Below are positions 25,547 through 37,054 of a stretch of 64,000 nucleotides of DNA, one piece after another (position 1 is the stretch's first letter; every line of letters starts with the position of its first letter). A program made the position numbers and the translations under genes. The DNA is from Loxodes magnus (lineage: Eukaryota > Ciliophora > Karyorelictea > Loxodida > Loxodidae): contig CAMPDV010000044.1 in NCBI GenBank assembly GCA_946699065.1, forward strand, positions 186,001-250,000. Direction: 5' to 3'. A model generated the notes under the pieces. That model saw nothing but the letters and a program-made list of their open reading frames with translations, was not told where the DNA came from and did not search any database.

Positions 25547-26103
25547 ATGGACGATCTACTCGGATTCAATGAAGTTTCTACAACTGAAGTAGTTTAAACA
25601 AATGTTACTCCAGGAAATTTTGGCCTTGATGAAGTGCCCTATTAACCATATTAAGAGCAGGTTCCTTATGAAAACCAAAATGAATAAGCTGATCCTTTTG
25701 CAGATATTGACTCAGAGCATAGTGAAACCAGCAAGATTAAAGCTTCTCTAGAAGAATAAATTCAATAAAGATTAAGAGCAAAAATGGACGAAGAATGGTA
25801 ATAAAAGTAATAAAGAAAATTAGCTGCTAAACAGTTCATAGAAGGGTCTTTTTCAAAGAGAAACGGTGGTACCTAGTAGAGAAAAATGCAAAACAGAGAA
25901 GAAGAAAAATAAGAAAAAGCCATAAAAGCAAAGGCAAAAGCAGATTTGAATGTTTGGGAGTTGGCTTGTAAATGTGTTGAATTGTAAGAATAAAATTACC
26001 CGGGTAAGCTTAGTTTAAATGAACGTTCAATTATTCAGGTAGTAAAGATGTTTCTATTATCAGAAGGTTGATATTACTCAAAAAGAACGAGAAAAGATCT
26101 TGA
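25547..26103 (+). CDS. Clathrin light chain
   Basis: 173 residues. Seen: acidic N-terminus starting MDDLLGF with many Gln, Pro and acidic residues; a central charged helix (about 70-135) that would bind the heavy chain; the conserved C-terminal Trp motif NVWELACKC, matching the W-E-R-V-A-R-L-C motif of animal light chains; and an ending SKDVSIIRRLILLKK, matching the conserved KDVSRMRSVLISLK. This last match appears only after removing a 35-nt intron at 26004-26038 (GTAAGC...TTCAG); without it the frame reaches an unrelated TGA. Spliced length is 174 codons. The protein regulates clathrin lattice assembly on the plasma membrane and endosomes. No other gene overlaps it. Confidence 0.9.
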
Positions 26104-26636
26104 AAATTATTACTTCGACTTTTAATATTAAACTACTAGTTCAGCATTTGTTTTTTAAACTTTTCAAAGCTATAGAGATATCCCTCTTATAGCTTTTTCA
26201 ACAACGCTATATGTTTTTATACATTCTTTTAAGCAAAACTTTCTAATTGCTAATTCTAGTCACATATTGAGTAGATTTTTGGCTAGTTTTACTACTTTAA
26301 TACGTAATTTCTTAATAGTTAGATATTTATTTTCTCCTACTTTATTATTTAATAATTCGATATTCAAGTATTATACTCTAAATGATTATATTGGTAATTA
26401 GATAAAGAACTTTAGTTAAACTCATTCTATTAATAGTAGAAATATTTGCAGTCTACTTATTTAAATTTAATTACTTTGAATAATAATAAGTGATTTAATA
26501 ATTAGCCACTTATAATCCTTTACTTAGAAAACTTGACTTCTTTTGAATAGAGTAATAGGATAATATATTAAAGCTTATTTTTAAAGAATTATAAATAAAA
26601 CTATTTTAATCTTAATACTTTTTTAATAAGCAGATC
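26104..26636. other. Convergent intergenic region
   Basis: 533 bp between the clathrin light chain gene (+) and a coiled-coil gene (-). Nothing recognisable. Confidence 0.5.
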
Positions 26637-27989
26637 TCAGGTTAATTTAATTTTCCCTTTCCTAATGTCATATAATGTTTTAGATCCAAATTTACCTCTC
26701 AGTTCTTTATCTTTCTGATAGAGCTCTTGAAGTTCTTTAGGTAAATTGGAGAATACCATTTCCATAGATTCTTCTTTAATACTAAACTTTCCTCCTTCTT
26801 TTACGGATTTTAACTTCTGAAGTAGCTTTAGGTCCTGAACTTGTTTAATTTAACTTCTTGCAAAGCTCTCTTAGTCTTTCTTTTTGATATCTTACTTGAA
26901 TTCTTACTCTAACTAAGCTTCATCTTCTTCTTCATTATAATCCTGAGGTTTGACCAACTCAAAGCTTTTTTTTAATTCCGATTCATATTTGTGCTATGCA
27001 TTAGCTTCCTTTATTATTTTAGGATCATGCAAAGCGTCATAGTTAGCTTACTATGTTTGCTTGTTTTCTTTACTAAGCTATTTTTTGACAACTTCCGTTT
27101 TGCAACTGAATGTTATTTGAGCTCCATTATCAACTTAGGCAATACTATACTCGTATTTGTATTTTTCCACAAACTGTTCAATTTGAGGAGTTAAAATTTT
27201 ATCCTATAGCTGTTTGGACTTCTCAGGAACATTCTCAGTTTTCATTTATCTCTTCTTAGCGAAAATTTCAACTACAACTTTATTATATTTCTCCATAAAG
27301 TCAGGTAGCTTAGATATTTTATTTTAAAGATCGTTGTCTGTTATATTAATTCCTATCTTTATTCTTCTAACTATACTAGCTTAAAGATCCACTTTTTCTA
27401 GATCTAGCTTTTATTTCATTAGATCTTAGTAAAGTTCACTCTTGTAGTTTGTTATTTTAACTGTAGGGGGATTTGGTGTCATTAATACCAGATCTCTATG
27501 CTATTCCTTTGCTATTTCCAAGGCCTTCTAAAGTTCAATTTCCTTATGAAGCAATCGATCATTTCAGTCGATTAGATTTACTAAACCTTTTATCTGAATT
27601 TATTCATTCACAGGCTTAGATTTTATTCCCAAAATATCAGCGAATTACGAAATAGAAAGTTCAGTTTCCTTCTTTATCTGCTCAGGAATCTTAATATTAG
27701 GAATTTTGGCAAATCTTCTCATTAAATAAGTTATCCTGTACATATTAATATACAGCTAATTTATTTCCTTCACTAAATAATCCTTTATATATAAAACCAA
27801 CCACTTCCCTTTATTATACTATCACTCCTTTAATTCTTCCCTTTAGATTAAGTAATTAGCTTTGAGAGATATTACTGCCTTTTCTTTCTAAGCTATTCTA
27901 TTTACTTTGGATAGAAATACACTAGTTTGCTGCTTTTTCAATAGGTAAAATTTGCAATGCTTCTTATGCTTCTGAGTAAAAATACACAT
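26637..27989 (-). CDS. Charged coiled-coil protein, unknown function
   Basis: Intronless frame of 451 codons, 450 residues, ATG at 27989 and TGA at 26639-26637. Seen: a basic N-terminus with a short Cys/His cluster (CIFTQKHKKHC) that might bind zinc, a helical region to about residue 110, then long Lys/Glu/Gln-rich helices and an acidic patch near residue 350 (NEEEDEAQLEQE). The C-terminal 60 residues are Lys-rich. No transmembrane segment. I do not recognise the family. The purine-rich sense strand and regular charge pattern support this frame; TGA is read as Trp twice, far from the stop. It is divergent from nothing and lies head-to-tail with the pseudokinase gene upstream. Confidence 0.72.
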
Positions 27990-28440
27990 ATTAATTACAT
28001 GTAGTGATAGGATGTGAGGCATAAGAGTTATAAGTATAAGTTACTTGGCTTAAGCAAATATTAATTGCTTTACTTCTCTAAATTTTCAAGAAGTTTAAAG
28101 CCTAAATTAGATAGATGGATAAGCTTTAATAAAAAGTAATTGTTTTGGATATCTTAATAATACAAAATTTTAAGTTATTATACTATATTATGCATAAAGG
28201 ACTAAATCATAACTCTTTAAGTTTCTTTTCCTGCAATACTCTTAAGGAATCTTTTATCAAACTAGCAAAGAGATGAATTATCTAAATTTCTTAAGATTTT
28301 AATCCTAACTCTCCAGTCTTTCTTTTTACTGACTATTCTGTTTATGAAGCTTAGCGTTAATAACAAAATATACAAGAATCTATTTAAAGAAAGTAAGGAA
28401 TTAATGACTTTAAAAGATAAATTAATTACAGTTTACTTAT
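27990..28440. other. Intergenic stretch
   Basis: 451 bp between two minus-strand genes; AT-rich, nothing recognisable. Confidence 0.5.
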
Positions 28441-30091
28441 TCACTTATTTAAGCTAACTACTTCTTTTAATTCTTCATAATTGACATGATTATCGTTAGA
28501 TTCATCTATTTGCATAAAAAGGTTCTTTATTTCTTTAGGATCGTTTTTCTTATTATTAAACGCTCGCACGAAATCATTATAGTTTAGATAATTTTTGGTA
28601 TCCTTTTATTCTAATTATGGATACTTACTATATCTAGAACGTTGAAAGACAACTTAAGAGCTATATCTAGATCCTCTTAATTAATTTCTGAGAACTGCAT
28701 TATTGCTAGGAATTCTATGCTATAAAAATGGAATTACCGTAAAATTCAAGAGACCCTACTTATCTGTATGTTATGCTTGGAAATATCTTTCCTACATCTG
28801 CATAAGTAATTGGCCTTGTTATATCTAATTAACTATTCTCTTTCTTTTTATAATGCTAAGCAGTTCCATTCTAGTCATTTTTTTCTCTAAGCAGCTTCTT
28901 GGCAGGTTAAGAAGAAATATAGACATTCTTGAACATTTGCTTTATATCTTACTTAGCTACAAATCCATCTCCATCGTTGTCTAGCTACGTAAATAAAATT
29001 TAAAGATTTAGTTTTCTTTATTGCTTCGTAAACTAGTGGACCAGTATAGCGAATACCATTTTTTGAAGTTAATTAATCTTGGAAAAAGCTATAATTTGCT
29101 TAGAAATTAGCATTGAATCATCAAATACTAGAGCTGGCTAAGGTAAAATCTAATTTCCCATTGCTTATCTAGCTTATATTCTAGTTTCTGACTAGATTTG
29201 CAGCATTGATTCTAGTAACTTATACAAGCCAGCTGACATTTTCTGTTTGTTTTACTTCAAGCAGTAAATTACTTACGCTATCATTGTTGGTTTATCTGCA
29301 TCAGCTTGACAAGGGTGCTCTCCATTGAACATTTCCAAAGCCATAATAGCAATAGCTCATATATCAACTCTCTGATCATAATTGGATGAAGAGAATTCAG
29401 GACAATTATAATACATTTCATTAACAGGAGGCTAATTTTTTTCCTATTAGTACGTATTTCCTATTAAGTGACTATTAATAAAGTTTGCTAACTTCAAGAA
29501 ATTAATATTCTCTTTCTTCTGTAGAAAGATGTTTTCAGGACTAATATTCAAGCCCACTATTTTCTTTTAATGAATATATCAGCAAATCGATAACATTTAT
29601 CTGAGGAAACTCCTTATTTCAGCTTCAAGGAATTTGTTATTTATCTACTATCTTAAGCAGATTAATTCTTATAGAGTTCCTCCACTTACATACTCGAAAA
29701 CCATATAATTGCCATCATTCTGTTCATAGTACTCTTACACAGTCATTATACCTGGATGATTAAATTGGTCAATTTTATTTAGGTAGGAAGTGTAGTTCGA
29801 ATCAACAGGCTTGAACATATGTACAAAGGCAAATTCGTTAGTTACAGCATGTTTGAATACTTTAAGTCCAGGCTAATTAAACAAATTCCACAAATCCTTT
29901 TAGTTTAATTCCATGAATTTGCTATTTATTTTCTCATCAGCATACAGGTACATTTTTCAGAAGTTCTGCTAGTTTTTCTTAACGAGGTCTTTAAACTCTA
30001 GAATTATCTGCTTTCTTAACTTTTGCTCTTGTTTTTGAGAATCTTCTACTGTATTTAATCTTTCTGTGCAGCAACTTTTTGCACTTCCCAT
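28441..30091 (-). CDS. CDPK-like pseudokinase with EF-hands
   Basis: 533 residues with the CDPK layout: N-terminal MGSAKSCC (myristoyl/palmitoyl-type), kinase-like domain about 60-310, then EF-hands (LDNDGDGFVAKQD; LDIDTKNYLNYND; IDESNDNHVNYEE). Key catalytic residues are missing: HRDLKPEN reads GLNISPEN (catalytic Asp to Asn), DFG reads NFI, and the Gly-rich loop and VAIK Lys are not recognisable. DIWAIAIMALEMFNG, with Trp as TGA, shows it is still a kinase fold. Introns: 28715-28737 (23 nt) and 28603-28628 (26 nt, ends AAAG); the second restores a perfect EF-hand loop. Spliced length 534 codons, TGA stop. Likely a membrane-tethered, Ca2+-sensing regulator without kinase activity (inference). 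A competent CDPK is at 42342-43938. Confidence 0.9.
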
Positions 30092-31965
30092 ATTTTTGAA
30101 GTTACTGTTAAAAATCTTATAAAAATTACTTCAAAAATAAATAAAATAGACAGTCTTGGAAGCATTAGAAGCTTACAAGGTGTCATATTAATAAGTTTTA
30201 AGTTGCTTTCTCTTCTTATTTAATAAGCATCTTAATCTATTTTCTATTAGTTCTTTTATTAAGTGGCAGATGATAATGCTACTGTAAAAGTTTGCTTTAC
30301 TTACTTTTTCTATAACAATCTACTGATAAATATATAAGGATTATGATCTATTTAGTGCTAGATAATAAGCTTGTTTAAATTAAAGGAACAGCACATTTAA
30401 TTCAAACTCTGATATAAATATTACTTCAGTTTACCAATCAAACTTATGCATTTATATACATATTTCTGAGTCAAACTCTCTAAGGCTTATTACTACTATA
30501 TAGTAATAAATCTAATATCCAATTCTTTTCTTTCTGCTGCTTATCTACTCATAAAGCATTACTAATAAAATACACTGGATTATGTTATTCCATTCCCTGA
30601 ATATATATCAGTTAAAGTTACTGATATATAAAGACTCTAAACTACAAAATAATTTGTAGTAGAATGTTATGAAAAGGCATAGTAATTTCAAGCATAGAGA
30701 AAAGTAAAGCTCTATTTATCCTTTATTTACATAGAAATTAGAGCTACTTAGAGAATAAATATCTTAATGACTGGTTTATATTTCTTGATTTTCTAAATAA
30801 GCAAATAATACTATTGTATCTTAATTAAGAGGATTCAATGCTTGTTAGATCACTTAAAGTAAGGATTTCTTAAATCCCGATTTAAATCCAATTATTTAGA
30901 TTTCTGATGCTTAATTATTTTAAATGTCTATTGAATAATAAATTTAGAAGAGAAATTATTAGTAACTATAATATAAGGGTACAATCTTATGCTTAACGCT
31001 AGGATCTAAAAGGATTGTCGTTATTATGTTGAGAAGTTATTTTGTAATTGTGGAGAACCTTATAATTATGAATATATTAAGGATTTTAATTTCTATATAG
31101 ATATAAGGAGATACATTAAGCTAAAGGCTGGATATTATGATTTAAGGAATCTCCTAATATGCTAGTTAGGCTATAAAAAATAATCTCCAATCAGTAAAAT
31201 AGAATTTTTGGATTTTTAATAAAAATGTTCCACGAAATGTTACTATAAAGAAGATTATTATTATCTGTTTTGAAAAAAGCTGAAAATAAGACTCTGAAAA
31301 GAATGCTTGAGTACTGTGAAAATATAGCAAAGTTAATGTCTTTACTGGAAGAAATCACTCTTATAATTAAAAATGTAAATACATTTTATAGTAAAAGTTT
31401 AAATTTATTTGTATTACTGTAAGCATTAAGTTATACCCACTTAGTTTTAAATTTAATTGATAGAGAATAAGGAAGGCTAAGCTTAATGTGTGAATAGAGA
31501 TTTATTTAAATATATAGTTTCATATAATAATTTAAAGCTAAGTCATTTAGATCTGTAAAGAAAGAGATAATGATTGAATAATAAGGATATATTGTGCTAA
31601 TCAATTCCTTAATTAAATTAGTATGTATGTTTATTATTTCACTCCCTTTTATCAAAAGATAAGGCTTTAAATAACAAGATCAGAAATAACATTTAGACAT
31701 GCTAAACTACCTAGAAATATCAATAAGCATCTTTACTTTAATCTAACTTATTCAGCTTTTGATTAGCGACTTTCTACAACATATCAGTATTTTGTAAGCA
31801 TATAAGAAAAAAGTTTTCAATGAATTACACTAATATATTAAGCTAAGTAATTAAGTTAGTAAGAGTTAGGTACTAGTGATATAATAGAGTAAGTAATGTA
31901 GAAGACATTAGAGAGGGATAAGCTAGTTAAGATATAAGAATAATATAATAGTGGTATTTAGAAAA
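30092..31965. other. Divergent intergenic region with hairpins
   Basis: 1.9 kb between the pseudokinase (-) and a DUSP gene (+). It holds two perfect hairpins 10 bp apart (30602-30660). No protein gene is supported. Confidence 0.5.
30602..30660. repeat. Two tandem perfect hairpins
   Basis: First hairpin: TATATATCAGT at 30602-30612 pairs exactly with ACTGATATATA at 30620-30630 (11 bp, 7-nt loop). Second: ACTACAAA at 30641-30648 pairs with TTTGTAGT at 30653-30660 (8 bp, 4-nt loop ATAA). They lie about 0.5 kb upstream of the pseudokinase start and 1.3 kb upstream of the DUSP start. Confidence 0.5.
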
Positions 31966-33053
31966 ATGTATTAAACATGTGATGAAATTATTTAAAACTT
32001 GTATTTGGGTAACTATGCTGCTGCTGCTAATATTAATTTGCTGGTTAAACATAAAATCACTCATATTCTGGTAGCTGCCTTTGGTCTTTCAAAGTTTTTT
32101 CCTGAAAATTTTCAATACAAGGCACATAAGATTCTGGACTATCCTAGTGAGAATATTTCTAAGTTCTTTGATGAAACTACAGAATGAATGGATTAAGCAA
32201 TTCAAGGTGGAGGAAGCGTTTTTGTTCATTGGTAAGTTATTTTTACTTAATAATATAAAGCTTGGCTGGGATGTCAAGAAGTCCTTCCTTTATAATAGCC
32301 TATTTAATATCAAAGAAAGGAATGAGTTTTAAAGAAGCTCTCAGTCTTACAAAACGTAAACATAAGGATACTTTCCCTAACTATGGGTTTTAGACTTAAT
32401 TGAAGAACTACAATTAAAGGTTGGTATGTTACTTTTACACTTCCTTACTATAGAGATAATCACCTATACTAGTTAACCAGATCTAGCAAACCCCTCTTGA
32501 ACCTTTCAGCATTTAAAAATAGGTACTAAGGTATAACTTTCGTCTAATGACTGCACTCAAGTCATAGAAGTAGACAAGAAGCTAAAAGTTGCCTCAGATT
32601 AATTAAAAAAATAAGTAAAATATGAACTTCTCATAGTATAATGATCTAAGCATCAAGCCAATCAGTAATACCTTATAAGATAGTCCTTATTAGAAACTTA
32701 AAAGTAAAGAGTATTAATTAGCTAAAGACTAGCAGATAAACGGTAAATGTAAAATGAAAGGTGATTAGTAAAGCTTCTAAACACTAAGGATAGAAGAACG
32801 TTTAACAGGCTAGTAGTTCTTCCAAAATAATTTGTGAATTAAGTCTCCTTTCGAAGAATTTGAGTATTAATAAAGTCCACATCACTTTGTACAATAAACT
32901 GCCTAAACCTGAAACTTTAAGAAAAACAAATCTGACTAACTCAGTTAAAGCTATGGTAAGTCAATTTACCCTATAGCAAATCTTTCTTAGAAGTCAATAG
33001 GGAAACAATAATAAATTAGAGCTTACAAAGAAAAGCAGAGTGAAAGGTTTTGA
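31966..33053 (+). CDS. Dual-specificity protein phosphatase (paralogue of 8916-10261)
   Basis: 342 residues, closely similar to the minus-strand DUSP at 8916-10261: both share the opening TCD-II-NL-LGN, VAAFGL, the ENISK-FD stretch and the P-loop, here HCLAGMSRSP (catalytic Cys and Arg). General-acid candidate Asp in ILDYP. The tail (about 185 residues) is Gln/Lys/Ser-rich and disordered. Introns: 32232-32260 (29 nt, ends AAAG), splitting the catalytic Cys codon as TG|C at exactly the same place as in the paralogue, and 32424-32453 (30 nt), matching the paralogue's second intron. Spliced length 343 codons, TGA stop; the second intron is a multiple of three, so only homology supports it. Start ATG matches the paralogue's first residues. 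Confidence 0.88.
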
Positions 33054-33609
33054 AGTTATTAATCAGTACACATTTTATATCCCTTTAATACATTTATATC
33101 CATACTATGTTCTCACTCTTTATGTAAAAAAGAAGTATATTCTCCATTACTAAAGCAAGCAAATAACCCTAACCCTACTTTTCTATTCTTATATAAACAA
33201 TGTAGACTTAAGCTATACTTTGATAGTATAGCAGCAGTAAAGACATATTTACTAAGTATGCTTCTGTTTAATCTATATAAATAAAAACTATAAATGAAAG
33301 TCTTAAAATGATGGTTTAATTATAGATTAGACCAATTAAAAAATAAGATACATATACATTTTTAAACTTCCAATAGAAGTAAATTTAAAAATGATATCTA
33401 TATATATAAACTAAATAGACACTCTAGTCAAACCTCTAATTTATTTAAGCTAGGACTAGATTAATGATTGTAATAATAAAAATTTAGTAAGTTAGACAAG
33501 AGGAGTGTAAGGCTTAAATTATTGTAAGAGGAAGTAATTGATAAGGAATGTAATTTCCAAAATAAAGTTTACTGAAGTCTTTAGAGAAAAATAGTAAATT
33601 TCTATTATA
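33054..33609. other. Intergenic stretch
   Basis: 556 bp between two plus-strand genes. It includes TAACCCTAACCCTA at 33164-33177, too short to count as an internal telomere tract. Nothing else recognisable. Confidence 0.5.
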
Positions 33610-34845
33610 ATGGAATAAAATCTTGAGTGCATTGTATGCTTCAGATAGTATGATCTGCTGTATTAGAAACCGGTTTGCTTAGTTCCATGTGGACATACTT
33701 ATTGTAGCAAATGTGCTCAAGTTTTAATAAATGATAAAAAATAGTGTCCTCTTGATAATAGATAGATCGAAAGCCAAATTCCTAATTGAGCAATGCAATA
33801 GATAATAAAGGATAAAGAATTGCCTAAAATGTAAGCATAGGAAGCTGATAAATACTACGACGAATAGAAATGCCATTTACATGTAGAAAACCCATTGACT
33901 TTGTTTTGCTAGAAAGATAAAGAGTGAATATGCCAATCTTGTGCTTTATTCGGAGCTCATAAAGGTCATAAAATAATGGATAAAGCTATGCTGGCTTAGG
34001 AGCAGGAAAAAGAAGTAATATATAAATAAGAGCAGCTTGAGAGATTACAGCATATGACAAAAGACAGTTTAGACTAAAATAATCTTCAAATCCAGCAAAT
34101 CCATACTCTAGTTCGACAAGCTTAAGAAAATATAGAGCAATCTACTCAATTATTCTTACAATAAATCACTTAATTCTAGACAAAACTAACAGAAGTTTCA
34201 TAATAGGCAGTATAAACTATAAATATAAATAACGAAGATATGTTAGTTACTCTTTAGCAAATTAATCATTTAATTTCTATCTAAGACTAGAAAGAACCTT
34301 TATAAACGTAAAAATTCAACCAAGAATTTGAAGATTTTGTTTATAATTCAGATATAAAGCAAGTAACTGTAAACAAAAATTAAATATAATAGAAGATCTA
34401 GAAGTTCTAGAATATCCTTTAGGGTTCTTTATAGTAATTGCTATAATGTGAATTGGGTACTTTTGGAATAAATCAAGAAAATAAAAAGTTTAAATAGATG
34501 ATTGAACAAAGAGATCAGAAAAATTAATGGGGGAAATATAACTTTAATCAAAATAATAATTAGAAATATCAAAAAGCTAATCCTAATAATCAAAAGGAAG
34601 AAGTTAATAAGTAACAAAAAGGAGCAAATTGATTTTGTGAGAAGCACAACTTAAAAACTAAGAATAAATGTCCTTCTTGTTTTGGAGATATCTGCAGAGA
34701 CTGCTAAAAAATAGTTGGCTGTGGAGATTGCAACTTTAAAATTTGCTGGAAATGTAATAAAGAATGCTTTTCATGTGGCATTCGAGTATGCGAAGTCTGT
34801 GCAAATAGTTTTGAAACCCATAATAACCATGACAAAAACTTCTGA
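33610..34845 (+). CDS. RING/B-box (TRIM-like) protein
   Basis: Intronless, 411 residues. Seen: RING finger at residues 7-50 (CIVC...CGHTYCSKC...CPLD), B-box at about 88-125 (CHLH...CQKDKEWICQSC...H...H; its Trp is TGA), a Gln-rich coiled coil (130-240), an Asn/Gln-rich linker, and a Cys-rich C-terminus (340-405: CPSC, CRDC, CGDC, CWKC, CSCG, CEVC) that looks like one or two extra zinc-binding modules. RING-B-box-coiled-coil is the TRIM order, so ubiquitin-ligase activity with oligomerisation is expected (family knowledge). It lies tail-to-tail, 286 bp apart, with another TRIM-type gene at 35132-37054. The two share the B-box style but differ in the C-terminal part. Confidence 0.88.
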
Positions 34846-35131
34846 AAAGCATAATTTTTTCTTGATTTTTTAAATTTAATTAGCTATTCTTAAAAGCATT
34901 TTGATAACTCAAAGATTTTAGCTTAAAGTTACATAAATAGTTTCTATTACTTAATGAATCTTAAATTTCTCAGTAGTAATTAATTTAATTTGAAATGTGA
35001 AAAAATTAATTTTGGAATAGATTTATTATTGAAAAGCAATTTTATAGAAAGCGAATAAATGTGATTATTTTAATGAGCTTATTTAAAACTAAGATGCAAA
35101 AATAGAAATTTTTAAATTTAAATCTCTTATT

Positions 35132-37054
35132 TCAAGCTACTTCAACTGACGTTTCCGTAATAATTACAGATCCTCCATTGCTTAAGCACGCTATTGCAGG
35201 ATACAGATTTCCATCACACATTTCTTGTATATTTGAATAAGCATTTCCATAATCTCGGCCATCTAAAATGAATTTTAAATTTCCACATTTAGTATCACAG
35301 ATTATTTCTATAACTCCTGGTGGATTTACTCTAGTTCCATAACTTGGTCCACTACCATTTGAATTATGACGTAATGCTGAATCTCTATTAAAGAAAGCCC
35401 ATCCAGTATTATAATCACTAAAAGCATGATCATACTAATTGTACATTTTTGAAACACCTATCTTGTAATCGTGCTCTTAGAGTAATTATACTTTCCATTT
35501 ATAAATTTTACCTGCTTCTAATGCTGGTCCTGCCATTGCAGTTCTATATGTGCTACATCCGTGAAATATTACTTTTTTTTTATCTTCAGAAAATTCACAC
35601 TCTGAGTAACTTTATTCTGGATCCCATGCAAATAATAAACCAGATGGTAATAGCTTTTGAGAAGATGACAGCTAATTACCTTCTTAATCAACTAATTCTA
35701 AGCAATCTGAATTATGCAAGCAGCTAAAAGCTGCATAAAATTCCTCATTTTTGAATTACTATTCTGTATAAGCAACTCCCAGATTGGTTCCATTTCTTGA
35801 AAATGAGAGAGTTCCATTAATTGTATCAAATATAACTCCAATTATATCGTTTAGTTCGCATTTCTATCCATAACTCTATCCAGAGCCATTTGAATTATGT
35901 CTAAGAGCAGCAGAATGAGTAAACCATCCCCATCCATTCTCGAAATCACTAAAAGAATGATCATAGTCGCTGTAAGCTTTTGAAACTCCAATTTTAAAAT
36001 AAGTTCCAGTAATAACTTTAACATACCATGTATAGACTTTACCAGGGAAAAATGGGTCTGTAGCTAATACTGTATTAAATTCTCCATCTAAAGTCTTCTA
36101 TAATTTTAGTCCCCCTTTGCTTATTTTAATATTAACTGACTTCTTCTATTCATCCAAAATAACTAAAGACTTTCCATGTCCAACTTTTAAAGTCTTAATT
36201 TATCCGAAATCTTGTATTTTCTAAAAGAAATGATCAACATTAGTATTCGACACCAATACTATTTCCATATTTTAAGGATCTTAGATCTTAAGTTCGTTTA
36301 TTTTGATAAGATCTTCTTTGTATTTTATCTAAGTCAAGATATCAATATTGGGATCAACTAAGTTCTCAAAATTTAGAAGCAAGGGCTTAAACTACTCCTG
36401 CTACTAGTCTAGATAAGAATTAAACTCTTCAAATTTCTTGGTAGTCTCTTATACTCTTTACTTTTGTAATTCTTATATCTTTTAGACTAACTTCTAGTAA
36501 GCATTATTCACTTACAAGACATGCTAATCCATATACATTTTCACATCTGAGCCAAGCTAGTCATACCTTTATATTAGTTCTTCAGCTTATTTCTTCTTAT
36601 TACAATTCTAATCATAAACTATTTTTAAAGCTTGCTAAACTTCCTATTTAGCATTCTTTAGGTCTTTAATGGCGTGTCCTTGATGATCTCCGAATTAAGC
36701 ACAGATAATACAACATAGTTCATTATGCTCCATACATAATAAAATTAAAGGTTATAAATGATCTTTACAATTTTCTGTTTCTAGTTATTGCTAACTAGCT
36801 GACTTGCTTAGGTTTAACTTCTATAATGCTATTTCAAGTTATATATTCTTTGGAAGATTCTTTATGTCACTCGATGGAACATCTGATTTCATTCTACACT
36901 AAGGACAAGATATACGACTTTCGCTTCCTTTTGCTTTGTGAAGGTCATTCAAACATTCAGTACAGACATTATGGCCGCATCCAGGCAGCATAATTGGATT
37001 TTTCAATGATTCAATGCAAATTGGGCAACTATAATCTGTTTAAACCGAGTCCAT
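35132..37054 (-). CDS. TRIM-type protein with two tandem SPRY domains
   Basis: Intronless, 640 residues, 641 codons including TGA. Seen: RING at residues 10-53 (CPICIESL...CGHNVCTEC...CPQC), B-box at about 95-130 (CKDH...CMEHNELCCIIC..H..H), coiled coil to about 230, a short beta region, then two repeats of a SPRY/B30.2-like module. Both contain KIGVSK, a YDHSFSDFENGWGWF or YDHAFSDYNTGWAFF block, and ALRHNSNGSG followed by GV(I/E) and a DTxxGxLxF strand. The modules are clearly internal duplicates. SPRY domains bind protein targets, so this should be a ubiquitin ligase with a duplicated recognition module (inference). Trp is TGG at most SPRY positions here. Confidence 0.9.

Noticed and set aside
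22115..31965. Condylostoma (heterotrich) as the source organism
   Set aside because: That code also reassigns all stops, but its genes usually end in TAA or TAG and heterotrich introns cluster at 15-16 nt. Here all ends are TGA and introns range from 16 to 35 nt.
33164..33177. TAACCCTAACCCTA, telomere-like repeat
   Set aside because: Only two and a third repeats. Too short for an internal telomere or chromosome breakage site, and genes continue on both sides.
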